Virus record (IMG/VR): IMGVR_UViG_3300009184_000044
Span: 1 to 64,000 of that record
DNA length: 64,000 bases
Strand: one strand, 5' to 3'
Source: a virus
Each line of letters opens with the position of its first letter. The stretch's first letter is position 1. The notes under the pieces were generated by a model. The model had not been told where the DNA came from and made no database searches. It was given only the letters and a program-made list of their open reading frames with translations. Position numbers and translations under genes: made by a program. This document shows positions 37,421 to 45,109 of this stretch, piece after piece.

Positions 37421-37475
37421 ATTGTCTTTCCTAACTTGTCGTGTGGGGCATTACATATCTATTGTATAGCTGTTT

Positions 37476-38672
37476 TTATAGTCTTACTGGGATGACCGAT
37501 AAGAATTCTCTAGGTGAGTAGTCTCCACCTAAAACCATGGTTAGTAGGCCGGGCTTTGACTCTAGGCCAGCAATATCTCTGAACCACTCTGAGCCGGGGT
37601 CTGTGGTCGGGGCTTGTACCCAAAGGCGATGCCCGATATCCATACATTTGAAATTGTGAAAATGCCCTGAAATCCAAACATCTGCATTACCTAATGCTGT
37701 CTGTCCAGCAGATTGCCCAGATAAATACTTTAAAGCATCTCTAGATTGATGTCCGTGAAATAACCCGAGCATAGTTCCGCAAATATCTACAGTTAGGGTT
37801 TGATGCCCAGATGCTGGGTACCTAAACTCTATGTGTTGCAATGCAGGGTTTTCTGCACAAGCATCTTGAACTGCTGATGCAATTTCCACGTTCCAACCAT
37901 CGGCTGGGTCTGCTGCAACTTGACGAGTAACTTCATCATGGTTTCCATTTACTACTGGAATAATCATGCGTTCTGCTAATGGGGCCAAAGATTTAATTTG
38001 AGCCATAAGTAAACGACGTGCAACACGCACTTGCTCAGTTAGGCCTAGGTCGGAGGCTGCTTGACCTTGCAAACGTCCATTCTGACTTGTAAGACCTTCA
38101 ACATGGTCTCCTGGAAGTGCAAGAGTAATTGTTCCTAGATTTAGACCAAGTTTTTTATATCTGTTATAGCGGTCTACTGCTGCTTCAGTTAGGTGGAGGA
38201 TGCGGTCTATTGACTGCTGTGTACCCTGACCATTTGCTTTTTTACCAATTTGCTGGTCGCTAGGTGCAATTAAAAATGAACCATTTCCAGTTGATTGTTT
38301 GATACCTTTTTCTGGACGCCACTTACGGACTTCATCAATAAGTTTTTCAGCATCTAATCTGTCAACTAAAGATGTCCCAACTGGAAGTAAATTTACACGG
38401 ACGGACTCTAGCCACTCACCGTGATAAGTCTGCCATTTACCTCTACGCATAGAAGTAACTGTCCAATCATTTGGATTCAATTCAAATTCTTGAAGAATAG
38501 TTTTAGCGTCAGGAATCTCTGCTGATGGGCGAGGCTTAGAGATTACAAACCCACCTCTTGAATCATCAACGTCCATACGAGGACGCCAGTCCTCAGGTGT
38601 ATTTAACGCTTTAATATCAGAACCAGTTCGTCCTGGTTCAACTAGTTTTTTTAATTTGTCGTCTAGGCTCAT
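37476..38672 (-). CDS. Calcineurin-like metallophosphoesterase
   Basis: A 398-residue protein. Residues 1-120 are a non-catalytic N-terminal part. From about 130 the metal-binding motifs appear in order: APSDQQIG, LPGDHVEG, VNGNHDE, LFHGHQ and SGHFHN. Such enzymes cleave phosphoesters in nucleic acids or nucleotides, and versions in actinophage replication operons are common. It is coupled to the preceding HTH-like gene by an ATGA overlap, hinting at a joint DNA-related job. The substrate is unknown. Confidence 0.8.
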   Translation of the reverse strand: MSLDDKLKKLVEPGRTGSDIKALNTPEDWRPRMDVDDSRGGFVISKPRPSAEIPDAKTILQEFELNPNDWTVTSMRRGKWQTYHGEWLESVRVNLLPVGTSLVDRLDAEKLIDEVRKWRPEKGIKQSTGNGSFLIAPSDQQIGKKANGQGTQQSIDRILHLTEAAVDRYNRYKKLGLNLGTITLALPGDHVEGLTSQNGRLQGQAASDLGLTEQVRVARRLLMAQIKSLAPLAERMIIPVVNGNHDEVTRQVAADPADGWNVEIASAVQDACAENPALQHIEFRYPASGHQTLTVDICGTMLGLFHGHQSRDALKYLSGQSAGQTALGNADVWISGHFHNFKCMDIGHRLWVQAPTTDPGSEWFRDIAGLESKPGLLTMVLGGDYSPREFLSVIPVRL

Positions 38673-38938
38673 TGCTGAGTTTTTCTAGCACAGGGGCATG
38701 ATTCTGAACGATGTCTATCAATCGAGCTTTTTGAGATATCAAATCCTTCTTCACGAAAAATCTTATATAATTCTCCACTAGAGATACGCCCCGGAAAATC
38801 AAGGGAAACGTTCAAAATTGATTCCAATTGTGTTTTTTCTTCTTTAGTGATTTTATCGCTAATTAGAAGAAGTCCAACTTTACAAACAGTTGTTGCCGCT
38901 TGAACGCTTGCTGCTTTTAGTCTGGTAGATAGAGACAT
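38669..38938 (-). CDS. Small HTH-like protein
   Basis: I chose ATG 38938 (89 residues) because GAAAGGAATAGT precedes it; an upstream ATG at 38968 would add 10 residues without a good ribosome site. The C-terminal half (GRISSGELYKIFREEGFDISKSSIDRHR) reads like a helix-turn-helix ending in a Cys pair (SCPCARK). It may guide the overlapping phosphoesterase to DNA. The function is unproven. Confidence 0.6.
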   Translation of the reverse strand: MSLSTRLKAASVQAATTVCKVGLLLISDKITKEEKTQLESILNVSLDFPGRISSGELYKIFREEGFDISKSSIDRHRSESCPCARKTQQ

Positions 38939-39011
38939 ACTATTCCTTTCGTACTTTGTAAATGTCATTTAGATTCTACTACAAACCTTAAAGGGTTTGT
39001 CTAGTGTTTTG

Positions 39012-39356
39012 CTAACTTGCTTTTCGGCGTGTCCTTTTTACTTTAATGTCTACTGGAGTGGGGGTTTCAGTATATCCTGGATTTGATGATAGTAAGAGTT
39101 GCTTAATAAATTTGACTTCTACTGATGTTTCTTTTGCCGAATCGGATGTTTGGTGGACTTGGTCGGCAAGTGAGCTTCCGCCATTTGGCCAAAGCTGATG
39201 CTCGACTCGGTCTAGTCTTTCTGAGATAGTTCTACCTTTTGCATCTAAACCAATAGAGTCATTGATTTTTCGTACTAGTCTATATGTTGCAACAATTCCA
39301 CCAATAATTACACCAATTGCGGTGATTGTTGCTGAGACTGTAAGAATAGTGTCCAT
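39012..39356 (-). CDS. Single-pass membrane protein (DUF2746-like)
   Basis: I chose ATG 39356 (114 residues): a TATAAC box ends 8 bases upstream, which fits a leaderless start; ATG 39362 is the alternative. One membrane helix at the N-terminus (ILTVSATITAIGVIIGGIVATY) is followed by a helical region with LDRVEHQLWPNGGSSLADQV and a basic C-terminus (KVKRTRRKAS). It resembles the DUF2746 family of actinophages, sometimes called holin-like. Its site next to replication genes also allows membrane anchoring of the replisome. Confidence 0.6.
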   Translation of the reverse strand: MDTILTVSATITAIGVIIGGIVATYRLVRKINDSIGLDAKGRTISERLDRVEHQLWPNGGSSLADQVHQTSDSAKETSVEVKFIKQLLLSSNPGYTETPTPVDIKVKRTRRKAS

Positions 39357-39362
39357 TGGCAT

Positions 39363-39599
39363 GAGTTATACTGATATTCCTAGTAGATGCGGTTAGTTTC
39401 GTTTCTACAATTTTACCCTATTTGGGTCGCCCTGATTCGGCAGGTTGTTAGGTCAGCCACTTTCGGTCAGTAGTGCTTTTTGCACTTTTTAAAAATTAAG
39501 CCATTTAGTGCTTGCAACTGACTGCTCTTCGTGTATCATGTTGTAAGCAGACACGGGAGAAATTATGAATTTATACAAAGACACAGAGGTTCGATAGTC
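39363..39599. promoter_or_regulatory. Divergent control region, replication origin candidate
   Basis: This 237-base region separates the minus-strand replication operon from the plus-strand primase. It holds GGTCAG direct repeats (39451 and 39465), a small hairpin AGTGC-TTTTT-GCACT followed by T and A tracts (39472-39495), a plus-strand promoter (TTGCAA 39512-39517, 16-base spacer, TATCAT 39534-39539) and a minus-strand TATAAC box (39370-39365). Repeats plus an AT-rich tract beside the primase fit a phage origin, but this is only suggestive. Confidence 0.45.
39565..39597 (+). CDS. Possible 10-residue leader peptide
   Basis: ATG at 39565 follows GGGAGA and encodes MNLYKDTEVR, then stops two bases before the primase ATG. 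Such a tiny ORF could couple or tune translation of the primase. It may equally be chance. Confidence 0.3.
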   Translation: MNLYKDTEVR

Positions 39600-42221
39600 A
39601 TGTCATCATGGGAATCAGCAAGTAACGGCCGCCTGAAAAAAGGTGCCGAATGGTATGCCAAAAACGATTGGAAAATTCTTCCTGTTCATGGTATTGATGA
39701 CGGTGGTCGCTGCACTTGCAATAGTCAGCATGGCGACTCTAAAGATATTGGTAAACACCCAGCTATAGGTGAGTGGAATGTAAACGCTACTAATGAAATA
39801 CATAGCATTGATGCGTGGTGGGATAAAAACTCTAATTACAATGTTGGTGTTTTTTGTGCCCCGTCTGGATTCTTTGTAATTGATATTGACCCTCGCTCTG
39901 GTGGGACTGATAGTTTTGACGAGTTTGAGCGTTTAGTTGAGGGAGCACTCCCTCCTACTGTTGAAGCTATTACTGGTGAATACAGCATTGCTGGAAAAAT
40001 TGTTCGTGGTCGCCACCTCTACTACAAAGCAGATTCTGAAGAACAGTTAGTTGGAAATCTTTTAAAAGCTGGTCTAAAAGGTATTGATATCAAGCACAAT
40101 GGTTATGTTCTTGTTGCTCCATCACGCCACTTCTCTGGCACTACATATGACTGGGCTCCTGGTAAGGCTCCTTGGGAAATCGAGATGGCGCAGGCACCAG
40201 AAGAACTCTTAGGATTTTTACGAAAGAATAAGCGTACATCTACTAGCTATTCCGAAGGTACTTGGGACTGGATGGGTGGTCTTGAGGTCTCTGGTGAGAA
40301 AGTTGATATTGAAGGTCTTCTTGAGAATGGTATTGATGAAGGTTCTCGTGCAGTAGAAATTTATCGTCTTGCTTGTGCACTTGCAAATAAGTTTGGAACT
40401 ACTCCAGATGCTCGCATGATGATTGAGACAATGATGATTCGTTTCAATCACGAGAAAGTTCGCCCTCCTATGGAGTTAGAGGGTCCAAACTCCCTACTAA
40501 TGCATACTCGTCGTGCAATTGATTTTATTGCTAGTACTCCAAAAACTGAACGTATCTGGCCAGGATTGAATGGTTGGGAGCAAGGTAAGAAGTGGGCAGA
40601 GCAGTCGCAGGCTGAGAGTAATGCTTTAATTGCTGCAAGTTCTTCTGATGACCCTCACTCTGCACCAGTTGCTAATGCTGTTGGTGCTGCTGTTACTCGT
40701 ATGGTTTCTGATGGAATGTCTGCTCGTGGAGCAGCTAGCGGTGGCAACATAGATGTTCCTGATGACCCTGATGCTATTGACGCAGAGGATGGTGGTACTC
40801 CAGGATTTCGTACACTTACCGATGTTGGTAATGGTCGTCGTCTAATTGACACCTATGGCTCTGCTGTTCGCTATACTCCCGGGCTTGGTTGGTTTCACTG
40901 GGACGGTCAATACTGGAAACCAGATGTTGAAGAACTCGAAATTAGTGAACTTGCAAAACGTATCTCTCCAATTATTGCTAGTGAAGTTTCCAACTACGAT
41001 GATGGTGCTCAGCAGAAAAAGCAGGATATTGTCAAGTGGGCACAGCAGGCAAAATCAAATAGTCGTCTTGTAAATATGGTCAAGAGTGCCAACTCCGATA
41101 CTCGTATTGTTGTTGGCGTAAAGCAGTGGGATGGGGATTCCAACATGCTTGGTGTCTCTAATGGTGTCATTGACTTGCGTACTGGTGAACTACTTCGTGG
41201 TAGACCGGACTTATATATCACGCGTCGTGCTCCAGTTGCCTACACTCCAGGACTTCGTAATGTTCGTTGGGAGCAATTTATTGATTTTGCTACTGGTGGA
41301 GATAAAGAACTTCAGGACTGGCTACAGCGCGCAGTTGGATATACGCTGAGTGGATTTAAGACTCAGGATATTATGTTCTTAGTTTATGGTCCTCCGGGTT
41401 CCGGTAAAAACACGTTTGTTGAAACTATTGTTAAAGCTCTTGGAACTCAGGAGTATGCATGGCCTCTTGACTCAAGCGTACTTGCTCAAGGAGATGGTCG
41501 TGCTAATCAGTCTGACCAGTACCACTGGGCTGAGTTGCGTGGTCGTCGTATGATTTGGGTTGACGAGTTGCCTGAAACAGAACGTCTAAAAGAAAACTCA
41601 GTAAAAAAGTTGACTGGTTCATCTGAAATTTCAGCACGTTCTCCTGGTGAAAAACCGTTCACATTCGAGGCTCAGGGTAAGTTGTGGGTTACTACAAACC
41701 ACAGACCTATTATTTCCGATGACGCTATGTGGCGTCGTCTGCGTCCTATTCCTCTAACTAATGTCCCTCAAAACCCTAACCCAGATTTGAAGGCTTACCT
41801 ACATGACCCTGATGGCGGACTACCTGCTGTCCTTTCATGGGCTGTTGAAGGTGCTGTAAAGTATTTAAACTCTAGCGAGAGAGACCCTCTTGGCTGGTGT
41901 TCTGCTGTTCGTGAAGCTGCTGAAATCTATCGTAAGAATGAAGACCGTATTGGTCTATTCTTAGATGAAGAAACAAAGCAGTCTGAGGGGACTTCTCTTA
42001 CTGTTAAGGCTTTGTATGGTGTATACCGTCTATGGAGTGATGACCGTGGTGAACGTCCTATGTCTCAAATTGCATTCCATCGTAAACTTGCTGACCGTGG
42101 GCTATCTGTTGAAGGCCAGGGCTCTAGAGCAGAAATTTTAGGAATGATGTTACTACCTAAAGCTGTTGTCAATACTGGGGTTGATTGGAGTACTGCTACT
42201 AGATTCGCTAAGAACTTTTAG
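39600..42221 (+). CDS. Primase-polymerase / D5-like helicase
   Basis: I chose ATG 39600 because the frame's GTG at 39531 lies in the promoter. The product has 873 residues. Residues 1-210 are a bifunctional Prim-Pol (AEP) domain: KILPVHGIDDGG, GVFCAPSGFFVIDIDPRSGG (metal DxD) and VRGRHLYYK (His). Residues about 440-600 form a D5_N-like linker. A superfamily 3 helicase follows with VYGPPGSGKNTF (Walker A), MIWVDELPE (Walker B) and LWVTTNHRP (sensor). The enzyme primes and unwinds DNA at forks, serving the polymerase across the divergent region. The call is strong. Confidence 0.9.
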   Translation: MSSWESASNGRLKKGAEWYAKNDWKILPVHGIDDGGRCTCNSQHGDSKDIGKHPAIGEWNVNATNEIHSIDAWWDKNSNYNVGVFCAPSGFFVIDIDPRSGGTDSFDEFERLVEGALPPTVEAITGEYSIAGKIVRGRHLYYKADSEEQLVGNLLKAGLKGIDIKHNGYVLVAPSRHFSGTTYDWAPGKAPWEIEMAQAPEELLGFLRKNKRTSTSYSEGTWDWMGGLEVSGEKVDIEGLLENGIDEGSRAVEIYRLACALANKFGTTPDARMMIETMMIRFNHEKVRPPMELEGPNSLLMHTRRAIDFIASTPKTERIWPGLNGWEQGKKWAEQSQAESNALIAASSSDDPHSAPVANAVGAAVTRMVSDGMSARGAASGGNIDVPDDPDAIDAEDGGTPGFRTLTDVGNGRRLIDTYGSAVRYTPGLGWFHWDGQYWKPDVEELEISELAKRISPIIASEVSNYDDGAQQKKQDIVKWAQQAKSNSRLVNMVKSANSDTRIVVGVKQWDGDSNMLGVSNGVIDLRTGELLRGRPDLYITRRAPVAYTPGLRNVRWEQFIDFATGGDKELQDWLQRAVGYTLSGFKTQDIMFLVYGPPGSGKNTFVETIVKALGTQEYAWPLDSSVLAQGDGRANQSDQYHWAELRGRRMIWVDELPETERLKENSVKKLTGSSEISARSPGEKPFTFEAQGKLWVTTNHRPIISDDAMWRRLRPIPLTNVPQNPNPDLKAYLHDPDGGLPAVLSWAVEGAVKYLNSSERDPLGWCSAVREAAEIYRKNEDRIGLFLDEETKQSEGTSLTVKALYGVYRLWSDDRGERPMSQIAFHRKLADRGLSVEGQGSRAEILGMMLLPKAVVNTGVDWSTATRFAKNF

Positions 42222-42241
42222 TAGTGTGTTAGGATGTTTAT

Positions 42242-42322
42242 ATCACTTATAGTGATGTAAGATATAAATGTGCTGCTCGGGAGAGAGGTACAGCGGGGGT
42301 TGAGAGAGATACTCAGCCCCCG
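42242..42322 (+). promoter_or_regulatory. Inverted repeat plus strong hairpin after primase
   Basis: Two elements lie in the 125-base gap. ATCACT-TAT-AGTGAT (42242-42256) is a perfect palindrome that could be an operator. CGGGGGTTGAG pairs with CTCAGCCCCCG (42294-42304 and 42312-42322; 11 bp with one G-U) around AGAGATA. No T-run follows; the hairpin lies close to the ribosome site (AAAAAAGG) of the next gene and may act as a partial terminator or translation control. Confidence 0.5.
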
Positions 42323-42346
42323 TACACTTAAAGAAAAAAGGTCATA

Positions 42347-43117
42347 ATGAAAGTTTTTATTGCAACCCCAATGTACGGTGGCATGGCAAAGAGCGTCTAT
42401 ATTGCAGGTCTTTCTGATTTGATTAAAGAGCTTTCTGCCAGAGGGCACAGCGTTTCTCATACATCTATTACAAACGAAAGTCTAATAACTCGTGCAAGAA
42501 GCACTCTTGCAAATGAATTTATGAAGACCGATTTTGATGCTTTGCTTTTTATTGATGCAGACCATGGTTTTTCTGCAGAAGACGTTGTAGCAATGGTTGA
42601 GTCTGGTAAAGATTTAATTGGTGCTCCGTACCCTATGAAGGCAATTAACTGGGAAAATGTGCGAAAAGCAGCTCTTGCTGGTAAAGAGAATCTAGAAATA
42701 TACTCCGGTCTTTTTGCTATTAACTTTTTAGATGAAGAGCAAACTTTTAAAGCCAACGAGCCTTTTAAAGTAAAAGATGTTGGCACCGGTATGATGTTTA
42801 TTCGTCGAAATGTTTTTGAAAAGATGAAAGAAGTTTGTAGCGCATATAAATACAACACTATTGGCGATAATATACCTTTTGGTCAGGATATGATTGAGTA
42901 TTTTAAGACTATGATTACCCCAGAGCCTGAGAGCATATTGCTATCTGAGGATTATGCTTTCTGCCACATTTGGCGTGAGCTTGGGGGAGAAGTTTGGGCG
43001 GCCCCGTGGGTTCGTATTTCTCACGCGGGAGAATACAACTTTACTGGAATGCTTCTTGCGACTTTAGAAATTAATCAGGTTGATTCTGTAGAAGAACCTA
43101 AAAAGAAGAAAAAATAG
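42347..43117 (+). CDS. GT-A glycosyltransferase-like protein
   Basis: A 256-residue protein beginning VFIATPMYGGMAKSVYIAG, with LLFIDADHGFSAEDVVAMV as the metal and nucleotide-sugar DxD site and GTGMMFIRRNVFEKM followed by LSEDYAFCHIWRELGG as acceptor-side motifs. This is the pattern of family 2-like GT-A enzymes found in many phages. The C-terminus is Lys-rich. It may glycosylate DNA, virion fibres or the host envelope; the target is not visible. The nearby fibre operon with sulfation genes makes virion decoration plausible. Confidence 0.72.
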   Translation: MKVFIATPMYGGMAKSVYIAGLSDLIKELSARGHSVSHTSITNESLITRARSTLANEFMKTDFDALLFIDADHGFSAEDVVAMVESGKDLIGAPYPMKAINWENVRKAALAGKENLEIYSGLFAINFLDEEQTFKANEPFKVKDVGTGMMFIRRNVFEKMKEVCSAYKYNTIGDNIPFGQDMIEYFKTMITPEPESILLSEDYAFCHIWRELGGEVWAAPWVRISHAGEYNFTGMLLATLEINQVDSVEEPKKKKK

Positions 43118-43191
43118 TAAAATCTTTCTGCCGTCAATGCCGTCAAAGTGTGAGATAATTAAGACATAACTTCACCGCCAGAAATGGAATT

Positions 43192-43353
43192 ATGTCTGAA
43201 ATTCCTAAAAATAAGTCCAATGTATGCTATGTTTGCAAAGAACGTTTTGTAGTAGATATTTTAGCTCGTTGCTGTGAAATGAAGCATGAAGGTATTGTCT
43301 TTGAGAGACGTCCTGAGCAGGAACCTGGACCTAAACATAAACCTAAACTTTAA
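43192..43353 (+). CDS. Small zinc-finger-like protein
   Basis: A 53-residue ORF: NVCYVCKERF, then ARCCEMKHEG, giving a CxxC...CC-x-x-x-H set able to bind zinc, and a basic Pro-rich tail (EPGPKHKPKL). The short start context has GGAA before the ATG. It converges with and overlaps the opposing DUF2061-like gene by 11 bases. It is probably real; the function is unknown. Confidence 0.55.
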   Translation: MSEIPKNKSNVCYVCKERFVVDILARCCEMKHEGIVFERRPEQEPGPKHKPKL

Positions 43354-43522
43354 CAGCCTTTTTCCAAAGTTTTTCAAATACCCAGTAAGTAAAGATTTTA
43401 AACAAAACCTCTAGCCCTACAATCTGAGCGGCAGTTTCAAACTTATGAGTGACAGTTAAGGCAATTAAAAAAGTTATTAGACTCTGCCAAACTCTGTAAA
43501 TTATAGATTTTAGTAAAATCAT
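43343..43522 (-). CDS. DUF2061-like small membrane protein
   Basis: A 59-residue ORF: MILLKSIIYRVWQSLITFLI, then ALTVTHKF, an AAQIVGLEVLFKIFTYWVFEKLW segment and a basic end. Two membrane helices and the R-x-x-x-S-x-x-T-F-L-I-A and G-x-E-V-x-x-K-x-x-x-Y pattern resemble DUF2061. Its ATG overlaps the stop of the APS kinase fusion (ATGA), so it is translated with it and should belong to the sulfation cassette. Confidence 0.65.
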   Translation of the reverse strand: MILLKSIIYRVWQSLITFLIALTVTHKFETAAQIVGLEVLFKIFTYWVFEKLWKKAVKV

Positions 43523-44265
43523 AGTCCTAATTCTGCACGCTTTTTAGTTGCCGAGATAGCCTGAAGTTCTGGACTTAGTTCTATCTTTTCAATTAAATAG
43601 CCAACGTCACGCCCATAAACGATGTTTGTGATGTTTGGCAAACGCATCTTTAGAGTGTCTGGCTGTTCTGGAATGAACTCAACTACTTGGTGAAAAGTTA
43701 GAGGGTCTTTCTCCGAGGTGTCGTGAGTGTTACGGATGCCGATAAGAACTTGCTTGGTTCTGTTATGTGCTTCTTCTTTTAGGGCTTGATGACCTTCATG
43801 CCATGGTTGATAGCGACCTAGCATTAGTGTTGTTGGAGCAGACCAGTCAAATAAGCCAAACTTACTAATTACCTCGTCGGCCATCTCTTTATCTGACTTC
43901 CATTCGTAAAAAGTGTGGTCAGCATCAATTACAGGAATCCACATAGCGTCGGTGTCAGCAAAACGACTAGAAGCAATAGTGTTCATTACAATTTTGATGT
44001 TTGGGATACCAAAGGCTTTACGAGTCGCTTTGGTCGGACAGATGAAATCAACAATAACGGTATGACCTTGCTTAGATAGCAATCTAGCCATTTCACCTAG
44101 GCGACGAGCATTTTCTGCTCTGTCCTTTTCGCTAAAGCCAAGGTCAGAGTTTAGAGTGGAGCGGACCTCGTCTGCATTGAGGTGAATAGCGTTTAGACGC
44201 TCTTTTAGAGCTTCAGCTAGAGTTGTTTTACCTGAGCCTGGTAGTCCTAGGATTTGAATAATCAT
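43519..44265 (-). CDS. APS kinase fused to a nucleotidyltransferase domain
   Basis: A 248-residue protein. Residues 1-115 match adenylylsulfate kinase: GLPGSGKTT (Walker A), HLNADEVRSTLNSDLGFSEKDRAENARR and VIVDFICPTKATRK (the FISP-like loop). Residues about 140-248 form a cytidylyltransferase-like domain with LMLGRYQPWHEGH (HxGH motif) and ISATKKR near the end. The first part makes PAPS from APS. The second could act like a small ATP sulfurylase or an NMN/glycerol-phosphate-type transferase; at about 110 residues it is far smaller than normal ATP sulfurylase. The gene overlaps both the sulfotransferase and the DUF2061-like genes, so all three are co-translated. Confidence 0.8.
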   Translation of the reverse strand: MIIQILGLPGSGKTTLAEALKERLNAIHLNADEVRSTLNSDLGFSEKDRAENARRLGEMARLLSKQGHTVIVDFICPTKATRKAFGIPNIKIVMNTIASSRFADTDAMWIPVIDADHTFYEWKSDKEMADEVISKFGLFDWSAPTTLMLGRYQPWHEGHQALKEEAHNRTKQVLIGIRNTHDTSEKDPLTFHQVVEFIPEQPDTLKMRLPNITNIVYGRDVGYLIEKIELSPELQAISATKKRAELGL

Positions 44266-45101
44266 TGTAGTTTTGCCTTTGCGTAATTATATATTTCTAA
44301 GTCTAATGCGTTATTAGCGTATATAAGGTCGATGTCGGCCTGTGTGAGCAAGGCTTTTAGGGACTGAGTTGTGTAGGTAGTACCGTCTAAGTCGGTATAG
44401 CTACTAAAATTTACATACGGAGCGTCTGTTTTTGCCATTATTTCTGCGTTTATATCCAAATACTCTTGCTTGATATCTACTTTATGATTGTCAAGAATCC
44501 ACTGAAAAACTTTATCCATAAATTCACTATGTTTTTCAGTAATGCCTAGTATGGTTATTTTATCTACAGTGCTTTTAGCAATTTCTAGAGATGTAGAATC
44601 TTCAAGAAACCAGTCTTTATAGTAATCTTTATACATTTCTGCCCTATTAAGTTCTATTAAGGAACCGTCTTCTCTATAGACAGACACATTATTTATTCTA
44701 AAAGAGTCGTCGTCTATTTGACTAGATAAAAATCTAGTAACTAAATTATTTTTTGAATAGTCAGAATCTTCTAATAAGTAATAACACATTTTTTCATAGA
44801 TTGAATTTAAATTTTTATACGGTTCTTTTTCTTGAAGTTCATTATTCATAAGTAGCCAAATAAAATTACTTACTACCCTGTCTAAGGGCTCTCTAATTAG
44901 GCAAGCACTTTCTATCTCTGGATATTCTGTAAGTGGTTTAATACCAAAATGACCATGAATGTAGGCAAACTTTTTGTAGTCATATATGCCGAATGGTGAG
45001 TATGGGTATGAAAGAATGTTCTTAAGATTAAGTAATCTAGCAATTGTTCTTACTGCTAATCCGCCAGTTTTGGGTATATGTAGCATGTAAAGTGTTTTCA
45101 T
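44262..45101 (-). CDS. PAPS-dependent sulfotransferase
   Basis: A 279-residue protein with LHIPKTGG (residues 7-14, the 5'-phosphosulfate loop) and CLIREPLDRVVSNFIW (about 67-82, the 3'-phosphate site), the hallmark of sulfotransferase family 2-type enzymes. It would transfer sulfate from PAPS to a sugar or protein. It lies 8 bases after the beta-propeller gene of the fibre operon and overlaps the APS kinase gene by 4 bases. Fibre glycans or host surface polysaccharide are likely acceptors. The base composition is more AT-rich than neighbours, which suggests recent acquisition. Confidence 0.82.
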   Translation of the reverse strand: MKTLYMLHIPKTGGLAVRTIARLLNLKNILSYPYSPFGIYDYKKFAYIHGHFGIKPLTEYPEIESACLIREPLDRVVSNFIWLLMNNELQEKEPYKNLNSIYEKMCYYLLEDSDYSKNNLVTRFLSSQIDDDSFRINNVSVYREDGSLIELNRAEMYKDYYKDWFLEDSTSLEIAKSTVDKITILGITEKHSEFMDKVFQWILDNHKVDIKQEYLDINAEIMAKTDAPYVNFSSYTDLDGTTYTTQSLKALLTQADIDLIYANNALDLEIYNYAKAKLQ

Positions 45102-45109
45102 ATTGACTC

